A stretch of 7,188 nucleotides of DNA from Akkermansiaceae bacterium (GCA_014379305.1 JACMMB010000045.1:1-7188), one strand, 5' to 3'. Counted from the first letter of the stretch, positions 1-6,341 are shown. Notes: generated from the letters alone by a model not told the origin. Translations and numbers: made by a program.

Positions 1-1
1 T

Positions 2-301
2 AACACCGCACGCAATGCCCGTGATCGGGATGGTCAGTCGCTTACGCCTCTCGATCAGGGAAATGGCCAGGCGGATATTGATACCACCGCACAAATCCGC
101 TCGCGAATCATCGCCAGCAAGGGAATGTCGATCAATGGACAGAATGTGAAAATCATCACCAACAAAGGCAAGGTCACCCTTCGGGGCCCGGTCGATAAGG
201 ACGAGGAGCGGCTACTGATCGAAGATATTGCCACTAGCTGCGCTCTCGTTGGAAATGTCGATAATCAAATCGAAGTAAAACGCGTGAATTATGGCAACTG
301 A
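2..301 (+). CDS. BON-domain protein, C-terminal part (5' end outside window)
   Basis: The frame is open from the left edge and ends at TGA 299-301, giving 99 visible residues. From about residue 28 to 93 it has the pattern of a BON domain: an amphipathic helix (TAQIRSRIIASKGMSINGQ), then the strand-turn-strand VKIITNKGKVTLRGPV, a charged helix DEERLLIEDIA, and a closing strand VDNQIEVKRV. BON domains (OsmY family) are small alpha/beta modules of periplasmic or envelope proteins thought to bind phospholipid or other ligands, often induced by osmotic or general stress. The first 25 visible residues are polar and low in complexity, like a linker after a signal peptide or an earlier domain that cannot be seen here. 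The next gene starts 36 bp downstream on the same strand, so co-transcription is likely. Family assignment is good; the specific role is unknown. Confidence 0.85.
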   Translation, partial: NTARNARDRDGQSLTPLDQGNGQADIDTTAQIRSRIIASKGMSINGQNVKIITNKGKVTLRGPVDKDEERLLIEDIATSCALVGNVDNQIEVKRVNYGN

Positions 302-337
302 TTCCAGTGTCAAAATTAGCAACAAATCCATAAAACC

Positions 338-871
338 ATGTTCCATCAATCTGTATTTTGCATCGCCACTTCACGCGTTCAAGCTGAAGAAATCGTAGAA
401 TGCCTGAAGCTCTCGCATTTTTCAAAGAATGACATCTCTACCTTGTTTCCCGACAGGGAATCATCGCACGACTTCGCCCATGAAATCAGCAACAAGGCCC
501 CGGAAGGGGCGATTGCCGGAGTTGGAACTGGCGGCGTCATTGGTGGTGCGCTCGGCTGGATTGCCGGGATTGGTGCATTGGCGATTCCCGGAGTGGGTCC
601 GTTTATTGCGGCGGGACCCATCGTCGCCGCTTTGAGCGGGGCCGCAATCGGCGCGGCTGTGGGCGGCATCACAGGCACACTCATTGGCCAAGGAATACCC
701 GAGATTGTCGCCAAGCGTTACGAAGGGAAAATCCAGGAAGGTAATATTCTCATTTCCGTCCATGCGGAAGAGGATGCGGACATCCACCGCGCGAGGAATA
801 TATTCACAAAAGCCGGGGCAGAGGACATTTGCGTCGCGAGTGAGTCTTCCACTCCGAAATCGGGAAGATAA
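338..871 (+). CDS. Glycine-zipper general-stress protein (YflT-like)
   Basis: The product has 177 residues. The N-terminus (about 3-40, QSVFCIATSRVQAEEIVECL) and the C-terminus (about 135-168, NILISVHAEEDADIHRARNI then GAEDICVAS) look like two halves of a small alpha/beta domain of the kind found in general-stress protein YflT/17M relatives. Between them, about residues 57-120, lies a very hydrophobic Gly/Ala stretch with repeated GxxxG spacing (GVGTGGVIGGALGW, GAAIGAAVGG). This is a glycine-zipper hairpin likely to insert into or associate with the membrane. No signal peptide is visible. The ATG at 338 is the first in-frame start and fits the family's start; no clear Shine-Dalgarno precedes it. 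The gene sits between a BON protein and a DUF883 protein, all on one strand, which supports an envelope or osmotic stress role. That role is inferred from family and context; no enzymatic function is evident. Confidence 0.75.
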   Translation: MFHQSVFCIATSRVQAEEIVECLKLSHFSKNDISTLFPDRESSHDFAHEISNKAPEGAIAGVGTGGVIGGALGWIAGIGALAIPGVGPFIAAGPIVAALSGAAIGAAVGGITGTLIGQGIPEIVAKRYEGKIQEGNILISVHAEEDADIHRARNIFTKAGAEDICVASESSTPKSGR

Positions 872-955
872 CCCCGGATCGCGGATTTCATCCGTGTGTG
901 GCCATTGGCTCACATCAACCCGATTCTCCAAAAAATACATCCACTGAAAATTAAT

Positions 956-1261
956 ATGAGCACAACCATTCAGAAAATAGATAATGACATGAGTCATCTT
1001 GCCGATCATGCACGCGCCCTGATCGCAGCCACCGCCGATGCTGCGGAAGAGCATGTCAAAGAAGCCAGGGACCGTCTCGCAGCGGCCCTGGACAGTGGAA
1101 AGAACCTGACGACTCGTTTTCGCGACCACGCGACGGCACGGACCCGGGCCTGTGACCTGGCTGTACACCGGAATCCCTATCAAGCTATTGGCATTGCCAT
1201 CGGTCTTGGAGCGCTGCTTGGCTATCTCGCGGTTCGGGAGTGTTCCAATGGCAGGCATTGA
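956..1261 (+). CDS. DUF883 (ElaB/YqjD/YgaM-like) membrane-anchored protein
   Basis: This 101-residue protein has the standard DUF883 layout. A long charged amphipathic helix (about 5-65) holds alternating Asp/Glu and Lys/Arg with many Ala. It is followed by the hallmark C-terminal segment (about 72-94), RNPYQAIGIAIGLGALLGYL plus AVR, a single membrane span introduced by the conserved R-x-P-[YW]-x-A-x-G motif. E. coli relatives anchor to the inner membrane by this tail and bind ribosomes in stationary phase or stress; whether this protein does so is unknown. I chose ATG 956 rather than the in-frame ATG 896, because MSTTIQKI gives the normal family length while the 20 extra residues look like translated intergenic DNA. 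Only 84 bp separate it from the preceding stress gene, with no terminator-like hairpin plus T-run, so it probably belongs to the same transcript. Confidence 0.85.
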   Translation: MSTTIQKIDNDMSHLADHARALIAATADAAEEHVKEARDRLAAALDSGKNLTTRFRDHATARTRACDLAVHRNPYQAIGIAIGLGALLGYLAVRECSNGRH

Positions 1262-1500
1262 ACTCTTGCAGCAATCAACCGAAACGACATGAAAAATGCG
1301 TTCTGCAATGATCTGGAAATCCAACACAAGCTGTTTTCAAATGAACTTCTCCACACACGATCCTGTGAGTGAATGGAACTGCTACGACCGCAATCCACAA
1401 ACACATTCCGATGATCCGTGGAATCATGATAAAATCGAAAAAATTCCACCGGTTTCAGATAAATCATTGGTTGGTGAGTTCGAGGCACCACCGAAAATAT
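1262..1500. other. Intergenic stretch with a doubtful small ORF cut by the insertion element
   Basis: No recognisable gene, RNA or terminator is seen here, and the sequence is more AT-rich than its neighbours. A small + strand ORF could start at ATG 1341 (MNFSTHDPVSEWN...). It is hydrophilic and rich in Asp, His and Trp, has no ribosome binding site and matches no family I know. It currently stops at TGA 1524-1526, inside the end of the insertion element. If the element and one copy of its target duplication are removed, the frame runs on as SNDYKIVT and stops at TGA 2123-2125, giving 61 residues. It would then overlap the end of the convergent response-regulator gene. It may be a disrupted small gene or simply chance open frame; I favour the latter slightly. 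Confidence 0.3.
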
Positions 1501-1509
1501 CGAACGATT
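1501..1509. repeat. Target-site duplication, left copy (CGAACGATT)
   Basis: This 9-bp sequence is identical to 2100-2108 and directly abuts the outer end of the left terminal inverted repeat. Exact identity and exact placement against both inverted repeats mark it as the target duplication made on insertion. Nine base pairs is within the range for IS4-family elements. Confidence 0.85.
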
Positions 1510-1524
1510 CACGAGCGTCCGGTT
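1510..1524 (+). repeat. Left terminal inverted repeat of the chimeric element
   Basis: CACGAGCGTCCGGTT matches the reverse complement of 2085-2099 at 13 of 15 positions; the mismatches are A/G at base 5 and C/T at base 8. It lies next to the left 9-bp target duplication. This is the end distal to the transposase start. Confidence 0.85.
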
Positions 1525-1545
1525 GAAGTGGTCCCCTGGGCGGAG
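1524..1545 (+). repeat. Possible IS3-family terminus nested against the IS4-type end
   Basis: Immediately inside the IS4-type inverted repeat the sequence reads TGAAGTGGTCCCCTGG. IS3-family ends begin with TG and often continue into a CCCC-containing stretch, and this lies about 124 bp beyond the OrfB stop, a plausible distance. No partner end remains in the window, so this is a suggestion from position and composition only. Confidence 0.35.
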
Positions 1546-1648
1546 CCAGGTCCGGGCGGATTTTAGCTATGGTGAGTGGAGGACGGGGTGACGGTTTTCT
1601 TATGTCTGGTTTCGTGTGGGCAACTTTCCGGAGTTGGTTTTCATGGAG

Positions 1649-1843
1649 TCAGGCCGCTTCGGCAAGGCCGGAGTTTGGCCGGTAGAGTTGCCAGGGCTTG
1701 GTATAGTCGAGCGCCTGGTGGATCCGGTGGTGGTTGTAGTCGTGCATCCATTCGTCGATGCCCGCCTGGAGTTCGATAAGGTTGCGGTAGGAACTCAGGT
1801 AGAGCCGCTCGATGAAGACGTTGTCCATCCAGCGTCCCCGGCC
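1649..1843 (-). pseudogene. IS3-family transposase OrfB, C-terminal remnant
   Basis: Read on the minus strand, the frame gives GRGRWMDNVFIERL, then YRNLIELQAGIDEWMHDYN, HHRIHQALDY, and ends in GLAEAA with stop TGA at 1651-1649. This is the end of the rve/DDE integrase core of IS3-family OrfB. The Glu of IERL is the last catalytic residue of the D-D-E triad, and the WMHDYNHHRIHQAL block is the typical helix after it. Only 64 of the usual roughly 280 residues remain; both catalytic Asp residues and the DNA-binding OrfA part are absent. The reading frame itself carries no stop or shift, so the truncation may be fairly recent. Upstream it joins IS4-type sequence. Confidence 0.9.
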
Positions 1844-1845
1844 AC

Positions 1846-1978
1846 CATGCAGATGAATTGCTGGCGGTAGCCAAAATGGCGGACGTTGGCTTCGGCGTCA
1901 ACGCGCCACCAACCGGGCAAGCGTCTTGCGGTCCACCAACTCGATGATCTGCGAAAGGATGTAGCGCCCGGAATTCAT
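1846..1978 (-). pseudogene. IS4-type (DUF4372-like) transposase, N-terminal remnant, frameshifted
   Basis: From ATG 1978 on the minus strand the product begins MNSGRYILSQIIELVDRKTL ARLVAR and meets TGA at 1900-1898. In the next frame the sequence carries on as DAEANVRHFGYRQQFICM. Put together this matches the start of IS4-type transposases with a DUF4372 N-terminal domain, whose pattern is M-N-x-G-[KR]...[FL]-[SA]-Q-[LI], then Y-x-x-[ND]...F, then Q-F-x-x-M-x-x-[AG]-Q-L. One or two bases lost after the VAR codons explain the shift. The match stops at the Met codon 1848-1846, where IS3 sequence takes over, so the whole catalytic RNase H-like domain is missing. It is oriented away from the right-hand inverted repeat, as expected for the element's own transposase. 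I rely on remembered family patterns, not an alignment. Confidence 0.75.
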
Positions 1979-2084
1979 GGGGCGGAACTCTGCCTGAAAC
2001 AACTTTCGGAATCAAAAGCGTGGCATCGAAAATTCGGCGCAATGATCTCATTTTCTAAATCTTATGCCGACGCTTTCGTCAATT

Positions 2085-2099
2085 AACCGGACACCCGTG
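2085..2099 (-). repeat. Right terminal inverted repeat of the chimeric element (transposase-proximal)
   Basis: On the minus strand this reads CACGGGTGTCCGGTT and pairs with 1510-1524 at 13 of 15 positions. It is followed inward by a 106-bp AT-richer leader before the transposase ATG at 1978, and outward by the right copy of the 9-bp target duplication. Confidence 0.85.
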
Positions 2100-2108
2100 C
2101 GAACGATT
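2100..2108. repeat. Target-site duplication, right copy (CGAACGATT)
   Basis: This is identical to 1501-1509. Its last two bases are also the last two bases of the response-regulator stop codon (TAA, minus strand 2109-2107), so the element landed exactly at the end of that gene without altering the protein. Confidence 0.85.
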
Positions 2109-2784
2109 ACAAAATCGTCACTTGAATGCTGCTCTCGATGACGCCGTGAGCGATGGCGTGACGGGTGAGGCCCGCGGTGTCGTGAATATAGAGTTTTTCC
2201 ATCAGGCTCTGCCGATGCTTCTCCACGGTCTTGATGCTGATCTTGAGAATGTCCGCGGTCATCTTGTTGGCATTCCCCTCTGCAATGAGTTGCAGGACTT
2301 CCATCTCCCGGGGTGTCAGGTGCTCTGCATCCGGTTTCGTGATGCCGGATCTTTTGACGGTCAGATTCAGAGGGGAATTGAATCTTTTGGACATGGCAGG
2401 ACTGAAATAGGATTTGCCGCGGTGGACTTCGCGGATCGCTTCCGGCAGGACCCGGAAGGCGGTTTGCTTGATCAAATAGCCAGCCACTCCCAGTGCCATC
2501 GCTTTTTTAATATAGGCGTCGTCGTTATGCGCGGAGAGGATGAGGATCTTCGTGATCGGGTTCGTTAGGAGGATCTGTCTCGTCGACTCCAATCCGTTGA
2601 GCAAGGGCATCGCGACATCCATCACCAGAACGTCAGGCGAGAGTTTGCGGCTCAGGGTGACGGCCTGCCGCCCATCTTCCGCCTCGCCTACGATCTCAAT
2701 GTCGGTTTCAATTTTGAGCAAAGACCGTAAGCCCTCCCTTACGATCATATGGTCTTCAGCCAGCAGGACAGTGATTCGTTTCAT
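2107..2784 (-). CDS. NarL/FixJ-family two-component response regulator
   Basis: The product has 225 residues, the usual length for the family. The receiver domain spans about 3-120: acidic pair E10/D11, phospho-acceptor D56 in VLVMDVAMP, the switch Ser84 (ILSAHND) and conserved K106 in GYLIKQ. A linker of about 35 residues leads to a LuxR-type helix-turn-helix at about 156-213 (LTPREMEVLQLIAEGNANKM, then ISIKTVEKHRQSLMEKL). The family is phosphorylated on the Asp by a partner kinase and then binds DNA as a dimer to control transcription. Its ATG overlaps the stop of the HisKA_3 kinase gene as ATGA, a strong sign of translational coupling and of a cognate pair. It looks fully functional; its targets are unknown. 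The stop codon abuts the insertion element, so the natural transcription terminator has been moved away. Confidence 0.95.
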   Translation of the reverse strand: MKRITVLLAEDHMIVREGLRSLLKIETDIEIVGEAEDGRQAVTLSRKLSPDVLVMDVAMPLLNGLESTRQILLTNPITKILILSAHNDDAYIKKAMALGVAGYLIKQTAFRVLPEAIREVHRGKSYFSPAMSKRFNSPLNLTVKRSGITKPDAEHLTPREMEVLQLIAEGNANKMTADILKISIKTVEKHRQSLMEKLYIHDTAGLTRHAIAHGVIESSIQVTIL

Positions 2785-4964
2785 TTGATTTTTACGGATG
2801 GTCGTTTGACGGATTTTTTGGAAGGACTCTTTTTTGCTGTCTTGGGTTCTGTTTTGATCGTTACCCGGATGGTAGTAGGCTTTCCGGGTGCGGAATCGAC
2901 CGAGAACATCCCCCCAACCATTTCGGCACGTTCTCTCATGCCTAGCATTCCAAGCCGGTTGCTTTTATTCGCGTGAATGATCTCTTCGACTTCGAAACCT
3001 TGGCCGTCATCGGTAATTTCCAAGGAAGTGCCATCGGCGAGTCGTTGGATGCTGATTTCTACCTTATTCGCCTTCGCGTGTTTTACCACGTTCATCAGCG
3101 CCTCTTGGATGATCCGATAAAAAGTGGTGCGGATACTCTCGGACGATTCTTCAATCGCCGGCGAAATCTTGAGGCTGACACGGATCCCGGTGGTTTCCAT
3201 AAATCCCTTGAGAAAAGCCTGAAGCGCGGGGATCAGCCCAACGTCATCGAGAACCGTCGGCCGAAGTTCGCGGGCGAACTGGTGGACAATTTCCACCGAT
3301 CTTTCGACCAATTGATGGGTGTTCGCAATTCGTTGCTGAAGGCTGCCGGGTTCGGAGGTGGTTTCCTGGGCCAAGGCCGCGACATGGACATTGATCCCAA
3401 CCAGCGTCTGAGCGATGACGTCGTGCAACTCACGGCTGATGCGTTTCCGCTCATCTTCCTGGGCGTGAAGAATTTTGTGTGACATGCTGCGCAATTCAGC
3501 CTGTTGTTGGAGAGAGTGCTCCAGCAGGCGGCTTCGAACATATTCGGTCTCGTTGAGCTTTTTTTCGACAGCCAGGCGGTGGACGATCTCCCGTTTCAGT
3601 CTGATGTTAGATGCTGCCATGAGGTCGAGACGACGTTGTGCTGACTCTGCCTTGATGCGCTCCGTGATATTGTTGAAAAAGCAAACCAATGCCAACTCCC
3701 CGCTGGGCAATATGACACGCTGGATCTGCCACTCGAAAACCTCTCTCACCCCGTTGTCCAATCGTTGTTTGGTGATGCCTGTTGACTGATAAGACTCGCC
3801 CGTTTCAAAAGTGTGGAGGAAACGGGCGATCGCAATATCCGCATTCCGCTTAGGCCAGAGCAGATGGATGATTTCTGAAAAATTCCGGCCGATCAGCGGA
3901 TGAATGTTGTTGAAGAACTTCAGCGCCAAGGGATTGGCCTGCTGGAGGCGAAGCTTGGCGTCCACCACATAAACGCCGACGGGAACCTGTTCGATGAGCG
4001 CGAAAAAGAGAGCTTCACTGCGGCTCAGGGTATCTTCGGCATGTTTGCGAGCCGTGATGTCGCGGATGTTGCATTGGATTACGGACCGGTCGTTCTCCAG
4101 ATAGAGATTGGCGACGACCTCGACTTCCTGTTGCTGGCCGCTTTGGTTTTTCAAAGGCAGATTCTCATAACGGACCTCCTGCTGTGTTTTCACTCTCTTG
4201 AACATTTCCCGGCTTTTAGCCTGATCCCTCAGCAAACCGATTTCGAATAGTTCCTTCCCCACCAGCTGTCCGTGTGAATAGCCAAGCAGTGTCGTCATGA
4301 ACGGATTGGCATCGGTGATCTTGCGGGTTCCCGGATCGAGAATGAGCACGCCATCGTGTGCGGTTTCAAAAAGACGCCGGTAACGAATTTCCGATACACG
4401 CAAGGCTTCCTCATCACGCTTGCGCGTACTTATATCCACCACCGCAACATTGCATTCACTGCCATCCGGCGTGCGCTTGAAATAGAGGGTCACCACCTTC
4501 TCCGGCAGGTCTTTGCTCAACAGCCTCAAATCCATCGATTGTTCAGCTCCGTCGTCGAAGACTTGTTTGAGAATTCTGGTAAAATTGCCCCGCATGTCCG
4601 GGGATACCTGCATGCTGAAGAATTTGCCGAGCAATCGGGATCGTTCGATTCCGATCAGCGTAGCGCCAGTGAGATTTGCCATCCGGATCCGATCATCGGG
4701 CGACAGCGTGAAATAGCCGACCGGGGCAGAATCGTACAAATCCGTGTATTTTCCGCGAACAGACTCCGCTTCGTCGCGGGCGAGTCGAAGTTCCGCGTTC
4801 TGCATCTCAAGCTCGATCTGGTGGACTTCCAACTCGTGGAGCAACCGTTGGCTATCGATCTCGGTTCGTGGAACGGTGTTCTTCGCCTTGCGTTTCAAGG
4901 TATCAAGTTCGGCGCGACGGCGCAATTCTGCGAGAGCATCCGGGACTTTTTGCTTCTTGGGCAT
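2781..4964 (-). CDS. Cytoplasmic multi-PAS sensor histidine kinase (HisKA_3/NarX type)
   Basis: The product has 727 residues and no transmembrane segment, so it is a soluble sensor. A coiled-coil start (about 35-75, LLHELEVHQIELEMQNAELR) leads to three PAS domains: about 76-180 (YDSAPVGYFTLSPDDRI), 190-305 (YRRLFETAHDGVLIL) and 315-437 (LIEQVPVGVYVVDAKLRLQQ). After a second coiled coil (445-500) comes the HisKA_3 dimerisation domain, with phospho-acceptor H514 in ERKRISRELHDVIAQT. The HATPase domain has its N-box at N625 (EALMNVVKHA), G1 box DDGQGF (652-657) and G2 box GMLGMRER (672-679). A Lys/Ser/Pro-rich basic tail fills 705-727. The kinase would autophosphorylate H514 and pass phosphate to D56 of the overlapping response regulator. 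All key residues are present. ATG 4964 is the natural start: it lies 8 bp past the apparent ancestral stop of the gene before it, and MPKK... is a typical start of this kinase type. The signal sensed is unknown. Confidence 0.95.
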   Translation of the reverse strand: MPKKQKVPDALAELRRRAELDTLKRKAKNTVPRTEIDSQRLLHELEVHQIELEMQNAELRLARDEAESVRGKYTDLYDSAPVGYFTLSPDDRIRMANLTGATLIGIERSRLLGKFFSMQVSPDMRGNFTRILKQVFDDGAEQSMDLRLLSKDLPEKVVTLYFKRTPDGSECNVAVVDISTRKRDEEALRVSEIRYRRLFETAHDGVLILDPGTRKITDANPFMTTLLGYSHGQLVGKELFEIGLLRDQAKSREMFKRVKTQQEVRYENLPLKNQSGQQQEVEVVANLYLENDRSVIQCNIRDITARKHAEDTLSRSEALFFALIEQVPVGVYVVDAKLRLQQANPLALKFFNNIHPLIGRNFSEIIHLLWPKRNADIAIARFLHTFETGESYQSTGITKQRLDNGVREVFEWQIQRVILPSGELALVCFFNNITERIKAESAQRRLDLMAASNIRLKREIVHRLAVEKKLNETEYVRSRLLEHSLQQQAELRSMSHKILHAQEDERKRISRELHDVIAQTLVGINVHVAALAQETTSEPGSLQQRIANTHQLVERSVEIVHQFARELRPTVLDDVGLIPALQAFLKGFMETTGIRVSLKISPAIEESSESIRTTFYRIIQEALMNVVKHAKANKVEISIQRLADGTSLEITDDGQGFEVEEIIHANKSNRLGMLGMRERAEMVGGMFSVDSAPGKPTTIRVTIKTEPKTAKKSPSKKSVKRPSVKIK

Positions 4965-4972
4965 GATGGTTT

Positions 4973-6341
4973 TCAGGGTTTGGAATTGCGGGGCGATTTC
5001 CTCGCGCTTTTTGTCCTCGGTGTAGGCTTTCCGGTCTCATTCTGTTTGCTGGCATTGGTCGTTTTTTTTCCAGGCGTTCTTCGATACCGTTCTGAATATC
5101 CTGCATTTTTCCCTCCAGCGCCTTGGCGACGCTGATGTCCGAAAAGGTGATGACAACGTCGTCGATATGATCATCCAAGGTTCTGTATGGCATGATGCGC
5201 ACCGTGAACCAACGTCCGTCGCGGGCGTTGATCGGCTTTTCGGAAAAACCGAGTTTTCTGAGCACTTCCCGGGGATCATCCGGCAGTTCAGGGTAAATCA
5301 GGTCGGACGAGAGATCGGTGATGGGGCGGCCAATGTCGCCCGGGATGAGGTTGATGATCTTGGTGGCTTGGGTGGTGAAGCGTCGGACCTGGAGGTTGTT
5401 ATCGAGGAAAAGAGTGGCAACGTCGGTGCTGTTCAGGAGATTTCTCATGTCGTTGTTGGAACGGGAAAGTTCCTCGACTTTGCCTTGCAGCTCCGCGTTG
5501 ACGGTTTGCATCTCCTCGTTGAGCGATTGCATTTCCTCCTTTGAGGTAGTGAGTTCCTCGTTGGTGGATTGCATCTCCTCGTTGGTGGACTGGAGTTCTT
5601 CGTTGGTGGATCTCAGCTCTTCGTGCGCTTGGATTCAAGAGAGAAGTGCGACAGGTTGCGATTTGCATTTCCTCCCGGGTGTTTTGCAACCCGGCCCGAG
5701 CTTGCTGTAGCTCACGTTCCGTTTCCGTGGCGCGATGGTCACCATGCGGGACTTTCCCGGGTTTGCCTGATGGTTTGGGGACGGGTGGTGCCGGGATTTC
5801 AGTGAAAACAATCATCACCATACCCCGCAGTGGATCCGATTCCGCGAGCTGTTCGATGCTGATGTTCGTATAACGGTCTCCGCCCTCGGCGATGATTTTC
5901 AAGTCTTTCAAATAGACGGGTCCGTCCTGCTTCAGCGTTTTCTGGAATGCTGTCGTCAACTCGTAACGCAGCCCGTCACGTGCCATGGCGAAAATGTTCC
6001 AGTTCGCTTTGCCAGCAGCAGGTTCCAGAAATTGACCCGTACGACCGCTGATGTGGAGGATGTCACCCTTTGCGTTGGTAAGAACGGATGGCGGGCTGTA
6101 GCGGCTGAGAATTAACTGCTCCGCGAGTGTCTGGAGGTTCTGAGAGGTTTTCGTCGTTGTCTTTGGCCCGTGCCCTTCCGAGTTGCCAGATACGAAAGAG
6201 GGAAGGGAACTCGAAGCTTTCCGGGAGCAAGTTCGTGTCCGTCCGGCGGAAAATTCGACACTTGCTGTCCACGGTCGAAAAGAGATCGGTGAATTGGCCG
6301 ATGGTTTCCGCGCTGCCGAGCATGAGGACACCACCCGCACT
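4973..6341 (-). pseudogene. Remnant of a CheB/CheR/PAS hybrid sensor gene (5'-truncated, frameshifted)
   Basis: Three reading frames must be stitched together. The first (6341 to about 6200) gives SAGGVLMLGSAETIGQFTDL FSTVDSKCRIFRR, the last strand region of a CheR methyltransferase domain. The second (about 6150-5663) gives NLQTLAEQLILSRYSPPSVL, ISGRTGQFLEPAAGKANWNI and FAMARDGLRYEL, the first PAS-like domain that follows CheR in these hybrids. The third (5622-5070) gives the heptad coiled coil, then LLNSTDVATLFLDNNLQVRR F, DGRWFTVRIMPYRTLDD and VVITFSDIS, the second PAS domain. A last shift at an eight-A run would restore a Lys-rich tail ending at TGA 4975-4973, 8 bp before the kinase ATG. 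CheB and most of CheR are missing; an in-frame stop and foreign DNA lie just upstream of 6341. Full-length hybrids are usually above 800 residues. The gene is dead as an intact sensor; it likely once headed the operon with the kinase and regulator. Confidence 0.88.
5476..5622 (-). repeat. 21-bp-periodic heptad repeat encoding a coiled-coil linker
   Basis: Seven consecutive 7-residue units read EELRSTN, EELQSTN, EEMQSTN, EELTTSK, EEMQSLN, EEMQTVN and AELQGKV, with an eighth, weaker unit (EELSRSN) following at 5475-5455. The first three are close to identical at DNA level. This is the helical linker between the two PAS domains of CheB/CheR/PAS hybrids. It gives a parallel coiled coil that can pass a signal between domains. 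Upstream it is broken by about 40 bp of unrelated sequence. Confidence 0.85.

Larger units (their letters stand above)
1510..2099 (-). mobile_element. Chimeric, defective 590-bp insertion element (IS4-type ends, IS3 remnant inside)
   Basis: Terminal inverted repeats of 15 bp bound the element: CACGAGCGTCCGGTT at 1510-1524, and CACGGGTGTCCGGTT read on the minus strand from 2099 to 2085 (13 of 15 match). Perfect 9-bp direct repeats flank it. On the minus strand it starts with a 121-bp leader and the first ~45 codons of an IS4-type (DUF4372-like) transposase. It then jumps at about 1843-1848 into the last 64 codons of an IS3-family OrfB, and ends with about 124 bp of non-coding DNA. Neither transposase is complete, so the element cannot move by itself; it could only be mobilised in trans by a transposase recognising its ends. 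The intact target duplication means the outer ends came in by transposition and have not been rearranged since. Whether the fusion arose before or after insertion cannot be told from one copy. Confidence 0.85.

Noticed and set aside
882..894. Short palindrome CGGAT-TTC-ATCCG after the glycine-zipper gene
   Set aside because: A 5-bp stem without a following T-run is too weak to call a terminator, and the next gene is likely co-transcribed.
461..1327. A 288-codon minus-strand open frame opposite the stress genes
   Set aside because: It lies antisense to two well-supported genes, crosses their boundary, and its translation is Cys/Arg-rich with no family pattern. It is a by-product of their codon usage.
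1369..1566. A 65-codon plus-strand open frame crossing the left end of the element
   Set aside because: It spans the insertion boundary and has no family pattern, so it cannot be an ancestral gene.
1641..2051. A 136-codon minus-strand open frame spanning the element
   Set aside because: It is in the wrong frame for both transposase remnants; the translation is Pro/Arg-rich and meaningless, whereas the neighbouring frames show clear IS3 and IS4 motifs.
2122..2568. A 148-codon plus-strand open frame
   Set aside because: It is antisense to the response regulator, whose receiver and HTH motifs are complete.
4356..5135. A 259-codon plus-strand open frame
   Set aside because: It runs antisense to the start of the kinase gene and the sensor remnant and has no recognisable domain. 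The minus-strand reading has three PAS domains and full kinase motifs.
5455..5622. 21-bp periodic repeats considered as a CRISPR-like or minisatellite array
   Set aside because: The repeats are in frame and encode the heptads of the coiled coil typical of CheB/CheR/PAS hybrids; there are no unique spacers.
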